In this document: positions 8,196-17,154 of the stretch, one piece after another | Layout: each line of letters begins with the position of its first letter | Position numbering within the stretch: the stretch's first letter is position 1 | Assembly: GCA_028694105.1 (NCBI GenBank) | Contig: JAQUUC010000001.1 | Coordinates: forward strand, 1 to 64,000 | DNA from: Hespellia sp. | GTDB lineage: Bacteria > Bacillota > Clostridia > Lachnospirales > Lachnospiraceae | DNA length: 64,000 nucleotides | Direction of reading: 5' to 3' | Program-made: the position numbers and the translations under genes | The notes under the pieces: model-generated | Database searches by the model: none | What the model was told of the DNA's origin: nothing | The model's input: the letters and a program-made list of their open reading frames with translations, nothing else

Positions 8196-9467
8196 CTACG
8201 CTTCGTCAATTGCCTTCCCGATATCATTTCTCATATATTTGTTATCAAACTGAACCCATTTTGTCGCTGCATATGCATTCGCTCTCGCCTCTTTGAGTGT
8301 TGCGCCCTTTGCCGTCACGCCGAGAACACGTCCGCCGTTTGTCACAATCTGATCTCCATCGAATTTTGTCCCTGCATGAAAACAGTAATATCCGTCGTGT
8401 TTGTCAAATTCTTCTAATCCACTGATTGGAAGTCCTTTGTCATAGGAAACCGGATATCCGTCTGATGCAAGCACGACGCATACCGCCGCATTATCCTCAA
8501 ACTGAAGATCAATCTGATCCAGCGTTCCGTCAATGCAGGCCTCCACAACTTCCACCAGATCATTCTTCATACGAGGAAGAACTACCTGAGCCTCCGGGTC
8601 ACCAAATCGCGCATTATATTCCAGTACCTTCGGTCCATCGCTTGTCAGCATCAGTCCAAAGAAAATAATTCCCTTGAATTCTCTTCCTTCCGCCGCCATT
8701 GCATCCACCGTTGCCTGATATACATACTTCTCACAGAATTCTTCTACTTCTTTTGTGTAGAACGGACTCGGAGAGAATGTTCCCATTCCACCGGTATTCA
8801 GCCCCTGATCCCCATCTTTTGCACGCTTGTGATCCTGTGCGGATGTCATGGTCTTGATTGTTTTTCCGTCTACAAATGAAAGGACAGATACTTCACGTCC
8901 CGTCATGAATTCTTCGACTACCATCGTGTTGCCGGCGCTGCCGAACTTCTTATCCTGCATGATAGACTGAACGCCTTCCCTTGCCTCTTCCAGTGTGTTG
9001 CAGATAAGCACACCTTTTCCAAGTGCAAGTCCGTCTGCTTTTAATACGATTGGAAATTTCGCTGTCTCTAAGTATGCAAGTGCTTTTTCCGGATCATCGA
9101 AATTCTCATATCCCGCTGTCGGAATGTTGTATTTCTTCATCAAATCTTTTGAAAATGCTTTAGACCCCTCTAGGATCGCCGCATTTTTCCGAGGTCCGAA
9201 GGCGCGGATTCCCGCTGCTTCCAGCTCATCAATCAATCCGCCGACCAGTGGATCATCCATTCCCACAATGACAAGGTCAACCGCATGTTCCTTTGCAAAT
9301 GTAACAATCTTGTCAAATTCCATGGCCGTGATTGGAACACATTCCGCCAGTTCCGCAATTCCGGCATTTCCCGGTGCACAATAGATTTTATCTGCCTTCT
9401 CGCTCTTTGCAACGCTGTAAGCAATCGCGTGCTCTCTTCCGCCGCTTCCTACAATTAATACCTTCAT
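8196..9467 (-). CDS. purD: Phosphoribosylamine-glycine ligase
   Basis: PurD joins 5-phosphoribosylamine and glycine with ATP, the second step of purine synthesis. The 423-residue protein starts with the family signature MKVLIVGSGGREHAIAY and contains the ATP-grasp segments FPIVLKADGLALGKGV and RFGDPEAQVVLPR. The start is placed at the ATG with AAAGGAG 7 nt upstream; the ORF-track methionine is 8 codons too early and would touch purN. It lies 23 nt after purN and 19 nt before the HPt gene. Confidence 0.97.
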   Translation of the reverse strand: MKVLIVGSGGREHAIAYSVAKSEKADKIYCAPGNAGIAELAECVPITAMEFDKIVTFAKEHAVDLVIVGMDDPLVGGLIDELEAAGIRAFGPRKNAAILEGSKAFSKDLMKKYNIPTAGYENFDDPEKALAYLETAKFPIVLKADGLALGKGVLICNTLEEAREGVQSIMQDKKFGSAGNTMVVEEFMTGREVSVLSFVDGKTIKTMTSAQDHKRAKDGDQGLNTGGMGTFSPSPFYTKEVEEFCEKYVYQATVDAMAAEGREFKGIIFFGLMLTSDGPKVLEYNARFGDPEAQVVLPRMKNDLVEVVEACIDGTLDQIDLQFEDNAAVCVVLASDGYPVSYDKGLPISGLEEFDKHDGYYCFHAGTKFDGDQIVTNGGRVLGVTAKGATLKEARANAYAATKWVQFDNKYMRNDIGKAIDEA

Positions 9468-9490
9468 AGGTTTCTCCTTTTCGTATGTCA

Positions 9491-10114
9491 CTATTCTATG
9501 ATTGTCTTTCCGTCTGCCACTTTGACTCTGTCATTTGCGATCAGATCAATCGCCTGTGGCAGAATCTTCCATTCCGCCTGTTCCATCACGCGTCTCTGCA
9601 ATACCTCCGGTGTGTCACCGTCCTCCACATATACAGCCTTCTGCAGAATGATCGGACCGGTATCCGTTCCTTCATCCACAAAATGAACGGTTGCACCCAC
9701 TACCTTGACACCGCGCTCTAACGCTTTCTCATGAACCTTCAGCCCATAAAACCCTTTTCCGCAGAAAGACGGAATCAGAGAAGGATGAATATTAATCATT
9801 CGATTGCGGTATTTTGCTATCATCACCTCCGGAATCACTACAAGAAATCCGGCAAGGACGATCAGATCCGGCTGCAGCTCATCTACTGCCGCAAGAAATG
9901 ACTCATTGAATAAATCGCGGCTTTCAAAGTCCTTCGGAGAAATGCAGAGGCTTGAAATGCCTGCTTTCGCTGCGCGTTCCAGAGCATAGGCATTTTTGTT
10001 GTTGCTGATAACACCCACAATCTCGGTGTTTGTAATATTTCCTTTATGTACTTCATCTATAATAGCCTGTAAATTCGTTCCGCCTCCGGAAACCAGAACC
10101 ACAACTCTTAGCAT
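9491..10114 (-). CDS. purN: Phosphoribosylglycinamide formyltransferase
   Basis: PurN transfers a formyl group from 10-formyl-THF to GAR, the third step of purine synthesis. The 207-residue protein has the folate-enzyme fold with the N-terminal VSGGGTNLQAII loop, the catalytic INIHPSLIPSF segment (Asn, His) and the later ATVHFVDEGTDTGPII containing the catalytic Asp. The length is normal. Its start overlaps the end of purM by 7 nt, indicating translational coupling. Confidence 0.97.
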   Translation of the reverse strand: MLRVVVLVSGGGTNLQAIIDEVHKGNITNTEIVGVISNNKNAYALERAAKAGISSLCISPKDFESRDLFNESFLAAVDELQPDLIVLAGFLVVIPEVMIAKYRNRMINIHPSLIPSFCGKGFYGLKVHEKALERGVKVVGATVHFVDEGTDTGPIILQKAVYVEDGDTPEVLQRRVMEQAEWKILPQAIDLIANDRVKVADGKTIIE

Positions 10115-11133
10115 AAAGTAACTCCTTTGTCTCCGCTTTCGATATGTCCGACAACATAAGGCTCTTCGCCTGCCGCTTTGATTGCTGCCATTGTCTTATC
10201 AACATCAGCTTCCTCTACAGCGAGCACCATGCCAAGTCCCATGTTAAATGTATTGTACATTGCCTGTTCTTCGATATCGCCATCTTCTGCAAGCATCTTG
10301 AAAATCGGAGGAATCGGATAGCTGTCCTTCTTTACAACTGCATGTGTGCCTTCTTTTAACATACGGGGAATATTCTCATAGAAACCACCGCCCGTGATAT
10401 GGCTGCACGCAACCACGCGGACACCTGCATCTTTGATGCTGCGGAGAGCTTTTACATAAATCTTTGTCGGAGCAAGCAGTGCTTCGCCAAGTGTTGTTCC
10501 AAGACTGTCATAATAAGTCTCCAACGCTTCTTTTTTCATGTTGAATACTTTTCTTACAAGAGAAAATCCATTGCTATGTACACCGGAGGAAGCCATACCA
10601 ATCAGTACATTTCCTGCTTTTAATTCTTTTCCAGTGATTAAATCTTTCTCATCGACAACACCAACTGCGAAGCCCGCAAGATCATATTCCTCTATTGGAT
10701 AAAATCCCGGCATCTCTGCAGTCTCTCCGCCAATCAGTGCCGCGTTTGACTGCTTGCAGCCTTCTGCCACACCACTTACGATCGTCGCAATTTTTTCAGG
10801 CTCATTCTTGCCACATGCGATATAGTCGAGGAAGAATAAAGGTTCTCCGCCTGCACAGGCAATATCATTCACACACATTGCCACACAGTCGATACCGATT
10901 GTGTCATGCTTATCCAGTGTGAATGCTAATTTCAATTTCGTTCCGACTCCGTCTGTACCTGATACCAGTGTTGGTTTTTCCATATCCTTGAACTTCTCCA
11001 TTGAGAATGCTCCCGAAAAACCGCCAATGTTCGTCAGTACTTCTGATCTCATTGTCTCCTGTACGTGTTTTTTCATCAGCTCCACTGATTTGTAACCAGC
11101 CTCAATATCTACACCTGCGTTTTTGTAATCCAT
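10108..11133 (-). CDS. purM: Phosphoribosylformylglycinamidine cyclo-ligase
   Basis: PurM closes the imidazole ring to give AIR. The 341-residue protein begins with the typical MDYKNAGVDIEAGYK and shows SGTDGVGTKLKLA, the CVAMCVNDIACAGGEPLFFLDY signature in part, and GGETAEMPGFY, all conserved in the PurM/PurL superfamily. It is followed by purN with a 7-nt overlap and lies 63 nt after purE in the same operon. Confidence 0.97.
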   Translation of the reverse strand: MDYKNAGVDIEAGYKSVELMKKHVQETMRSEVLTNIGGFSGAFSMEKFKDMEKPTLVSGTDGVGTKLKLAFTLDKHDTIGIDCVAMCVNDIACAGGEPLFFLDYIACGKNEPEKIATIVSGVAEGCKQSNAALIGGETAEMPGFYPIEEYDLAGFAVGVVDEKDLITGKELKAGNVLIGMASSGVHSNGFSLVRKVFNMKKEALETYYDSLGTTLGEALLAPTKIYVKALRSIKDAGVRVVACSHITGGGFYENIPRMLKEGTHAVVKKDSYPIPPIFKMLAEDGDIEEQAMYNTFNMGLGMVLAVEEADVDKTMAAIKAAGEEPYVVGHIESGDKGVTLC

Positions 11134-11196
11134 AATCTTCTCCTATTCTTCTTCCCTGCTCTCTGGCAACGGCGTTTTTATTCTTTTGTTTTCTTA

Positions 11197-11709
11197 TTAC
11201 ATCTCTCTGATATATTCAGCGTGTCCGATTTTATCTAATTTCTCGGCTTTTCCCTGTACAGTTTCTTTCATTTCCTTCGAATGTGCTTTTAATCGCTCCA
11301 GTAATTCCGGATCAGACATTGCCAGCATTCTTGCTGCCAGAATCGCCGCATTCATACCGCCGTCAATTGCAACGGTGGCAACCGGAATTCCCGGTGGCAT
11401 CTGCACGATTGAATACAGTGCGTCTGTGCCCTCTAAATTTTTGCCTGACATTGGGATTCCAATGACCGGCATCGGGAAGATTGCTGCGCACATTCCCGGA
11501 AGATGTGCTGCCATTCCAGCCCCTGCAATGATCACTTTAAATCCTTTTGCCTCCGCACTTTTCGCATAATCGAAAAATACATCCGGCTCACGATGTGCCG
11601 AGATAATGGTCATCTCATAATCAATTCCCAACTTTTCCAGCATGTCTGCTGCTTTCCCCATGACCTTAAGGTCTGAGTCACTCCCCATAACAATTCCAAC
11701 TTTTGCCAT
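11197..11709 (-). CDS. purE: N5-carboxyaminoimidazole ribonucleotide mutase
   Basis: PurE class I converts N5-CAIR to CAIR. The 170-residue protein opens with VGIVMGSDSDLKVM and contains the active-site segments SAHREPD, AGAGMAAHLPGM and GIPMSG. It starts 22 nt after the M29 aminopeptidase gene, with no room for its own promoter, so the purine genes depend on transcription entering from the pyrimidine genes upstream. No purK is in the window; no purine riboswitch precedes it. Confidence 0.97.
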   Translation of the reverse strand: MAKVGIVMGSDSDLKVMGKAADMLEKLGIDYEMTIISAHREPDVFFDYAKSAEAKGFKVIIAGAGMAAHLPGMCAAIFPMPVIGIPMSGKNLEGTDALYSIVQMPPGIPVATVAIDGGMNAAILAARMLAMSDPELLERLKAHSKEMKETVQGKAEKLDKIGHAEYIREM

Positions 11710-11731
11710 GTGTTTTCCACCTTTCTGTACT

Positions 11732-13795
11732 TTATTTTATCAATTCATCAAATGGTTTATTCAGGATTTCTGTTCCATTTAGGACAAACCGTCCATCTTT
11801 CAATAGTATAATATCTTTTCCCTCTTTTGTCACTACACAGATTGATTCTAATTCCTCATACGGAATCGTAATATCTGTATGACATCCGAAATAAGCTTTT
11901 GAGACATCTTCTTTTCGCAGCGAGGAAATAGAATTGTCCTTCGCGATAATCTCTTTTCCATTCGGGTTGTACACACGAATATCCTCACTCCAGCTGTAAC
12001 ATGTATCTCCCACCGCAAAATGAGGTCCCATCTTCTCTGCAATCAGAATCGGCATCTTCTCTTCGATTCCATAATTCTTTGCAGTCACATAGGCTGTCGT
12101 ATTGGTCCCGATTGCAAACTCACCGATTGGAAGCGTCTCATGGCTGTGCAGAATATTATCACGGATGTAATCCCTGTTCTGCTGTTCTGTGTCAAAATTA
12201 GTACAGCTGTAATCTGTAATCTTTCCATCCTGAAATGTAATCTTCAGATTCTGATACTGCAGTTCATTTAAATATACCCGGCTGACGAAGAGAATACCAT
12301 CCGTCCCTTCAAGCACCGGTGAAGTGAATGCTTCCCCTACCGGGATATTGACATCAGCCACGCAGTTCTCGAACTTCGTCTCCTTCTCCGGATTGGACAG
12401 AGGCCGCAGCTGTACCTTCAGATTGGTTTTGTTGTCATCCTTTCCGAGAATGTGTACATATTCGCCCTGATCAAGCGCATCAATCAGGGTCTGCTGTACC
12501 TTCTCATACACCTTCGCATCCAGCGTATTGATACGGATGACCTCATCAAAAATCTCACCATATTTTTCGCCAATCTCCGGAACCGGATATGCAACAATGG
12601 TAAAGCTGCGTTCCTCCCCTTTGATATACTGGTTCGTCAGCTGTCCCGACTTGTTATCATACAGAACAGAAAGTTCCTTTTGTGCGTCGGTGAGACTGAC
12701 TGCTTCTGTCTTGTTGGCCGGAACAAACGGCCGCTCTCCAAATATCTCCATCACCGCCGGCCCTGCAAATCCTGCCGCAAGCTCCCTATACTGTTCAAAT
12801 GTATTCTTCGTCACTTCCAGCTTTCGCTCCACCAGCTTCTTGTCCAAAAACAGTCCCTGATCACTTCGATGATCATACTCATACTGCTTGTTCGCAATCG
12901 CTCCGCAATATCCGATTTTGTATTGTTCCCGCTTCGTGATCACACTGCTGGCCGCACGGTAAATCGTTGGTGCAAGCCCCATCTTTTTGAAATTCTCAAT
13001 GGCAAGTCTGATCACTTTTTCAAAGCCAAGACTGTAGCGGATATTAACCGTCGATTTCTTTGACAGGTCTTTTCCCGTGTTCACAAATCCAATACGGTAT
13101 CCTTCTGTATAGACATCCGCCATCTTCTGCAGAGTCTCCTGCGGAAGGCTTCGCAGATGCGCGGCTGTTCCCAGTTCGTTTTCTGTAATATATTCTCCGA
13201 ACCGGTAGAGATATGCATCATCATCCAAATCTGCATTCAAAATAATGTCTGTTGCAAAGGTGCACATTGGATCAATCTGTTCCAACACACGATCTGCCTG
13301 AAACACATCGCAATAGTCACTGACATACCAGTACAGAATATCCTTCACGGTTTTTTTCAGGGGCTTATCATCGCCCTCGAAGCAGGTATATATTTCCAAA
13401 AACAACTCGTTACAGATGGACAGATATTCGATATTCTCTTCAAATGCATACGGAATCTCGCTGCGGATCTCTGTGTATAAAAAACAGAGCAGCTGACCGT
13501 AAGATGGTCCGAGTTTTTGCACCGCCACAGAAGGGTTCGCATAACTCTTTTCATAATTAGATTCCAGAATATCCTCATACAGCTCCTGATTGACAGCCTT
13601 CTTTTGCGCGAGGCTAAGTGTCTCCCATTCCTGTCTGTTCAACAGCCGGTATATTTCATCTATTTTCAAAATAAACCGCGATACCTGTGTGAAATAATCC
13701 CGAAACTGCTCCCCGGCACTCTCTTCCGCCGGAATCTGACTGATTCGTTCCACCGTCAGGTCGTAACGCTCTTTAATTTCTTCTGTGAATTCCAT
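11732..13795 (-). CDS. M29-family aminopeptidase with long N-terminal extension
   Basis: A 687-residue protein. The last 370 residues match M29 metallo-aminopeptidases (AmpS/PepS type), with VNIPVGEAFTSPVLEGTDG, LPIGEFAIGTNTTAY, KMGPHFAVGDTCYSW and HTDITI, which supply metal ligands such as Glu, His and Asp. These enzymes remove N-terminal residues from peptides in the cytoplasm. The first 270 or so residues are an extra helical, acidic region not present in classical M29 enzymes of about 410 residues. It begins 1 nt after the stop of the small membrane protein gene and ends 22 nt before purE, so it is embedded in a nucleotide-synthesis operon, which is unusual. Confidence 0.85.
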   Translation of the reverse strand: MEFTEEIKERYDLTVERISQIPAEESAGEQFRDYFTQVSRFILKIDEIYRLLNRQEWETLSLAQKKAVNQELYEDILESNYEKSYANPSVAVQKLGPSYGQLLCFLYTEIRSEIPYAFEENIEYLSICNELFLEIYTCFEGDDKPLKKTVKDILYWYVSDYCDVFQADRVLEQIDPMCTFATDIILNADLDDDAYLYRFGEYITENELGTAAHLRSLPQETLQKMADVYTEGYRIGFVNTGKDLSKKSTVNIRYSLGFEKVIRLAIENFKKMGLAPTIYRAASSVITKREQYKIGYCGAIANKQYEYDHRSDQGLFLDKKLVERKLEVTKNTFEQYRELAAGFAGPAVMEIFGERPFVPANKTEAVSLTDAQKELSVLYDNKSGQLTNQYIKGEERSFTIVAYPVPEIGEKYGEIFDEVIRINTLDAKVYEKVQQTLIDALDQGEYVHILGKDDNKTNLKVQLRPLSNPEKETKFENCVADVNIPVGEAFTSPVLEGTDGILFVSRVYLNELQYQNLKITFQDGKITDYSCTNFDTEQQNRDYIRDNILHSHETLPIGEFAIGTNTTAYVTAKNYGIEEKMPILIAEKMGPHFAVGDTCYSWSEDIRVYNPNGKEIIAKDNSISSLRKEDVSKAYFGCHTDITIPYEELESICVVTKEGKDIILLKDGRFVLNGTEILNKPFDELIK

Positions 13796-13796
13796 G

Positions 13797-14234
13797 TTAG
13801 ATAAGACCTCCTACAAATATAATTCCCATGCCCAGAACAAGAAGACCATTACATATTCCCCCAATACGGCAGGTTATGTAATTCTTATCGCGTTCCCGCC
13901 GGCCCTTGATGGCTGCATAAATTCCATGTGCTGCAAGCAGAAATGCTATGATGCCGAAAGCTCCGATGATTCCACCGGCTTTTCCACCACATAAAAACGA
14001 AATCAAAATACAATACAGCAAGAGACCCGCCGAACCACCGGCATATCTGCAGGAGCGTATCCCCATAGTGGAATGTCTCCGCTTCACCTGCCCGAACCGT
14101 CTCTGGCCTTTTTTTCTCCGCTCCCGTTCTTTCTCACGTTCCCGTTCTTTTTTTTGATTAGTATATTCGTTCCTTGCCTCTTGAATTTTTTCTTTTATCT
14201 GATGATTTGTTTCTTGTATTTTTTCCTTTAACAT
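13797..14234 (-). CDS. Small membrane protein with charged coiled-coil N-terminus
   Basis: A 145-residue protein: a highly charged N-terminal third (KKEREREKERERRKKGQRR) likely to form a helix or coiled coil, then three hydrophobic segments (roughly residues 68-85, 88-108 and 125-145). It overlaps the end of the upstream VanZ-like gene by 77 nt and its stop is 1 nt from the peptidase start, so it is a real member of the operon. I do not assign a function; the topology suggests a small inner-membrane protein with a cytoplasmic basic arm. Confidence 0.7.
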   Translation of the reverse strand: MLKEKIQETNHQIKEKIQEARNEYTNQKKEREREKERERRKKGQRRFGQVKRRHSTMGIRSCRYAGGSAGLLLYCILISFLCGGKAGGIIGAFGIIAFLLAAHGIYAAIKGRRERDKNYITCRIGGICNGLLVLGMGIIFVGGLI

Positions 14235-14682
14235 GAGCTCTCCTCAAAGCATAAAAAATTGCAAATATGAGATGTCCGATGATGCCGCCAATCGTATTGA
14301 GCAGCAGATCATCCACATCAAAACTTCCCACCTTCGTAATCAACTGGAATATCTCGACACAAAGGCTCAGTCCGAACGTACACAGCAGTGAAGCAAAAAA
14401 GCTCTTATACCTGCTGGCCATCGGAACAAAAAATCCAAGTGGAATAAAAATCAGTATATTTCCCGCCAGATTTTCGAACACAGCAAACGTACCCAGTGTT
14501 GCCTGATTCTCCCAGAATCTGCGGATTTCTTTGAACAATACCAGATTATAACGATAGTTGCTCATCTCTCCGCTTCGTCCATACCAGTCTGAAAATATAA
14601 GAAAGTAAACCAGAAATACAAGGTAAGAGGCAAACAGAATCTTGCCCGCTATTCGCATTCTTTTTTCCTGATGCACCCTCAA
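14158..14682 (-). CDS. VanZ-like membrane protein
   Basis: A 174-residue polytopic membrane protein of the VanZ-like family. Visible are an N-terminal transmembrane helix (YLVFLVYFLIF), the conserved NLVLFKEI region, ENLAGNILIFIPLGFFVP, and the FQLITKVGSFDVDDLLLNTIGGIIGHLI signature in part. VanZ itself raises teicoplanin resistance, but most family members have no known role. Two starts are possible: TTG at 14682 overlapping the pyrE stop (GGAG 7 nt upstream), or ATG at 14658 (AGGA 7 nt upstream). The basic C-terminal tail overlaps the next gene. Confidence 0.88.
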   Translation of the reverse strand: MRVHQEKRMRIAGKILFASYLVFLVYFLIFSDWYGRSGEMSNYRYNLVLFKEIRRFWENQATLGTFAVFENLAGNILIFIPLGFFVPMASRYKSFFASLLCTFGLSLCVEIFQLITKVGSFDVDDLLLNTIGGIIGHLIFAIFYALRRAHVKGKNTRNKSSDKRKNSRGKERIY

Positions 14683-15359
14683 TTTCTCACTCCATATTGT
14701 TCATAATATGCGTCGATTGCATCCTTTAATGTATCATCAATCAACACATCTCCATTACATTCTTTGTTGTATAAATGTTCAACAACTTCTTCCATCGATA
14801 CAATTGCCTTTGCTTCAAATCCGTACTTCTCACGAATCTCATCCAGTGCACCCATCTTACCGCCAAGTCCTACTTCCATGCGGTTTAAAGAAACCATCAG
14901 TCCGAGAATCTGAACATCTCCCTGCGCCTGAATAATTGGGAAGGTCTCTTCGATTGATTTCCCCGATGTTGTCACATCTTCAATGATAACGACCTTGTCT
15001 CCATCTTTGATTTTGCTTCCGAGAAGGATGCCGGTGTCACCATGGTCTTTTACTTCCTTGCGGTTCGAACAGTAACGAATCTCTTTTCCGTACAATTTTG
15101 AAAATGCAATTGTCGTTGCAACGGAAAGTGGAATTCCCTTATATGCAGGACCGAACAGGACATCGAAGTCGCATCCGAAATTATCATGAATCGCTTTCGC
15201 ATAATATTCTCCGAGTCTCATGAGCTGTGATCCGGTCACATATGCTCCGGCATTCATAAAAAATGGTGATTTTCTGCCACTTTTCAACGTGAAATCTCCA
15301 AACTTTAATACATTGCTCTCTACCATAAATTCAATAAACTCACTTTTATAGCTTTCCAT
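14679..15359 (-). CDS. pyrE: Orotate phosphoribosyltransferase
   Basis: PyrE makes OMP from orotate and PRPP. The 226-residue protein has FTLKSGRKSPFFMNAG at the N-terminus, the FGPAYKGIPLS loop, the flexible catalytic-loop region, and the PRPP-binding motif VVIIEDVTTSGKSI. The start is the ATG of MESYKSEF, supported by AAGGAG 6 nt upstream, rather than the ORF-track methionine 7 codons earlier. It lies 25 nt after pyrD. Confidence 0.97.
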   Translation of the reverse strand: MESYKSEFIEFMVESNVLKFGDFTLKSGRKSPFFMNAGAYVTGSQLMRLGEYYAKAIHDNFGCDFDVLFGPAYKGIPLSVATTIAFSKLYGKEIRYCSNRKEVKDHGDTGILLGSKIKDGDKVVIIEDVTTSGKSIEETFPIIQAQGDVQILGLMVSLNRMEVGLGGKMGALDEIREKYGFEAKAIVSMEEVVEHLYNKECNGDVLIDDTLKDAIDAYYEQYGVRN

Positions 15360-15384
15360 TTTATTCTCCTTCTTATTCAAATTT

Positions 15385-16287
15385 TTATTTTACCAGCCCA
15401 ACCATCTCGCTCACTGACTCGAAATGATTCTGCTTCATATATTCCTCGATTCCATCTGCAATCTCCATTGTCACCGCAGGATGGAAGAAATTCGCTGTGC
15501 CGACTGATACCGCACTCGCTCCCGCAAGAATCATCTCGACTGCATCTGCCGTATTCGTAATTCCGCCCATGCCGATGATTGGAATCCGAACTGCATTTGC
15601 AGCTTCATATACCATACGGACTGCAATCGGATGAATCGCAGGGCCGGACACACCGCCGGTCTTATTCGCCAGAACGAATGCTCTCCGGTTGATATCGATC
15701 TTCATACCGGTCAGAGTATTGATCAGGGATACCGCGTCCGCACCGCCAGCTTCCACCGCTTTTGCCATCTCTGCAATGCTGGTCACATTCGGACTCAGTT
15801 TCATAATGACAGGCTGCTTTGCATATTTTTTCACTGCCTTTGTTATCTCTTCCGCCGCCTTTGGATTCTGCCCAAAAGCGATTCCTCCCTCTTTGACATT
15901 CGGGCAGGAAATGTTAATCTCCAGCATATCAATATCTTCCGATGCGAGACGTTCCACCACCTCACAGTAATCCTCGGTCGATTTTCCACAGACATTGACG
16001 ATAATCTTTGTGTCATATTTACGCAGGAACGGGATATCTCTCTCGCAGAATAAATCAATGCCAGGATTCTGCAGACCGACTGCATTCATCATTCCGCCAT
16101 AAATCTCTGCCACGCGGGGTGTCGGATTACCCTCCCACGGAATGTTCGCCACACCCTTCGTCGTCACAGCGCCAAGCCGGTTCAAATCCACGTACTCCTC
16201 AAACTCCGCTCCGGAGCCAAATGTGCCGGAAGCCACAGTAACCGGATTCTTCCATTCTACCCCTGCAATGTTCACTTTCATGTTCAT
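15385..16287 (-). CDS. pyrD: Dihydroorotate dehydrogenase B, catalytic subunit
   Basis: The 300-residue class 1B FMN enzyme oxidises dihydroorotate to orotate, passing electrons to PyrK. Signatures are NPVTVASGTFGSG, NISCPNVKEGG with the active-site region of class 1 enzymes, and IIGMGGITNTADAVEMILAGASAV near the C-terminus. Its ATG shares one nucleotide with the pyrK stop (TGATG), a sign of coupled translation of the two subunits. Confidence 0.97.
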   Translation of the reverse strand: MNMKVNIAGVEWKNPVTVASGTFGSGAEFEEYVDLNRLGAVTTKGVANIPWEGNPTPRVAEIYGGMMNAVGLQNPGIDLFCERDIPFLRKYDTKIIVNVCGKSTEDYCEVVERLASEDIDMLEINISCPNVKEGGIAFGQNPKAAEEITKAVKKYAKQPVIMKLSPNVTSIAEMAKAVEAGGADAVSLINTLTGMKIDINRRAFVLANKTGGVSGPAIHPIAVRMVYEAANAVRIPIIGMGGITNTADAVEMILAGASAVSVGTANFFHPAVTMEIADGIEEYMKQNHFESVSEMVGLVK

Positions 16288-17069
16288 CAGATCTCCACCT
16301 CCGTAGATAAGAATACCGGTCCGTCTTTACAGATACGTTTGTTATTCACATTGCTGTGATGATCTTTTTCTTTTGATTTACAGACACACGCAAGACATGC
16401 TCCGATTCCGCATGCCATACGTTCCTCCAGGGAAATGTAGCACTCTATATCCTTCTCTTCTGCAAACTGTTTGATTGCACGGAGCATCGGAGTCGGTCCA
16501 CATGCAAAAATCATATCTGCAGATAAATTGTGCTCAGCAACTGCATCCATGACATTTCCTTTGGTTCCCACACTTCCGTCTTCTGTGGAAATGTATACCT
16601 CGCCGTTTGCTTCAAACTGCTCCTTCAGGAATGTCTGGCTGTCCCGGTAGCCTGCCACAATCTGCTTCTTCCCGCACTTCATCTGCTTTGCGAGCTCGAG
16701 AATCGGAGGGACTCCGATTCCGCCGCCCATAAGAAATACACGCTTTCCCGCTGCTTTTTCAAATGGAAATCCATTGCCCAGAGGTCCGATCACAGGAAGT
16801 GTATCCCCCGCCTGCAGCTTTGAGAATTCTTCCGTTCCGGTGTTCTCTCCGGTCACACGGTATACAACTCTGAGTTTTTCATTCTCCGCATCAATTTCAC
16901 AGATACTGATTGGACGCGGAAGCAGCTTGCTTCCATCGTTCGTATACATCGAGATGAACTGTCCCGGCTTTGCGCTCTTTGCAGCTTCCGTCTGAATCCA
17001 CATGCTGAAGATTCCATCTGCCAGCATTTCCTGCGATGCAACAACTGCTATTTCCTTTTTTTTATTCAT
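16287..17069 (-). CDS. pyrK: Dihydroorotate dehydrogenase B, electron transfer subunit
   Basis: PyrK carries FAD and a [2Fe-2S] cluster and links PyrD to NAD. The 260-residue protein has the FAD-binding RPISICEI motif, the NAD-binding GGGIGVPPILELAKQ loop and a C-terminal cysteine cluster CGIGACLACVC followed by a fourth ligand Cys about 20 residues later (RICKDGPVF). It overlaps pyrD by one nucleotide. The 85-nt gap after pyrF contains a short tandem repeat. Confidence 0.97.
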   Translation of the reverse strand: MNKKKEIAVVASQEMLADGIFSMWIQTEAAKSAKPGQFISMYTNDGSKLLPRPISICEIDAENEKLRVVYRVTGENTGTEEFSKLQAGDTLPVIGPLGNGFPFEKAAGKRVFLMGGGIGVPPILELAKQMKCGKKQIVAGYRDSQTFLKEQFEANGEVYISTEDGSVGTKGNVMDAVAEHNLSADMIFACGPTPMLRAIKQFAEEKDIECYISLEERMACGIGACLACVCKSKEKDHHSNVNNKRICKDGPVFLSTEVEI

Positions 17070-17119
17070 CTGTTTTATTCGCTCCTATTTGTCATCTTTT
17101 TATTTCCTCAGGTCTTCGG

Positions 17120-17147
17120 CTTCCCCTGACTGAGCCTTCCCCTGACT
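17120..17147 (-). repeat. Short tandem repeat in the pyrF-pyrK gap
   Basis: CTTCCCCTGACT occurs twice with a 16-nt period (17120-17131 and 17136-17147) just after the pyrF stop codon. It looks like a small slippage duplication. No hairpin with a U-run is formed, so it is unlikely to be a terminator. Confidence 0.6.
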
Positions 17148-17154
17148 CTCGCAC

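Noticed and set aside
11134-11731. Purine riboswitch or PurR box before purE/purM
   Set aside because: The gaps are 22 and 63 nt and contain neither the riboswitch core nor paired PurBoxes.
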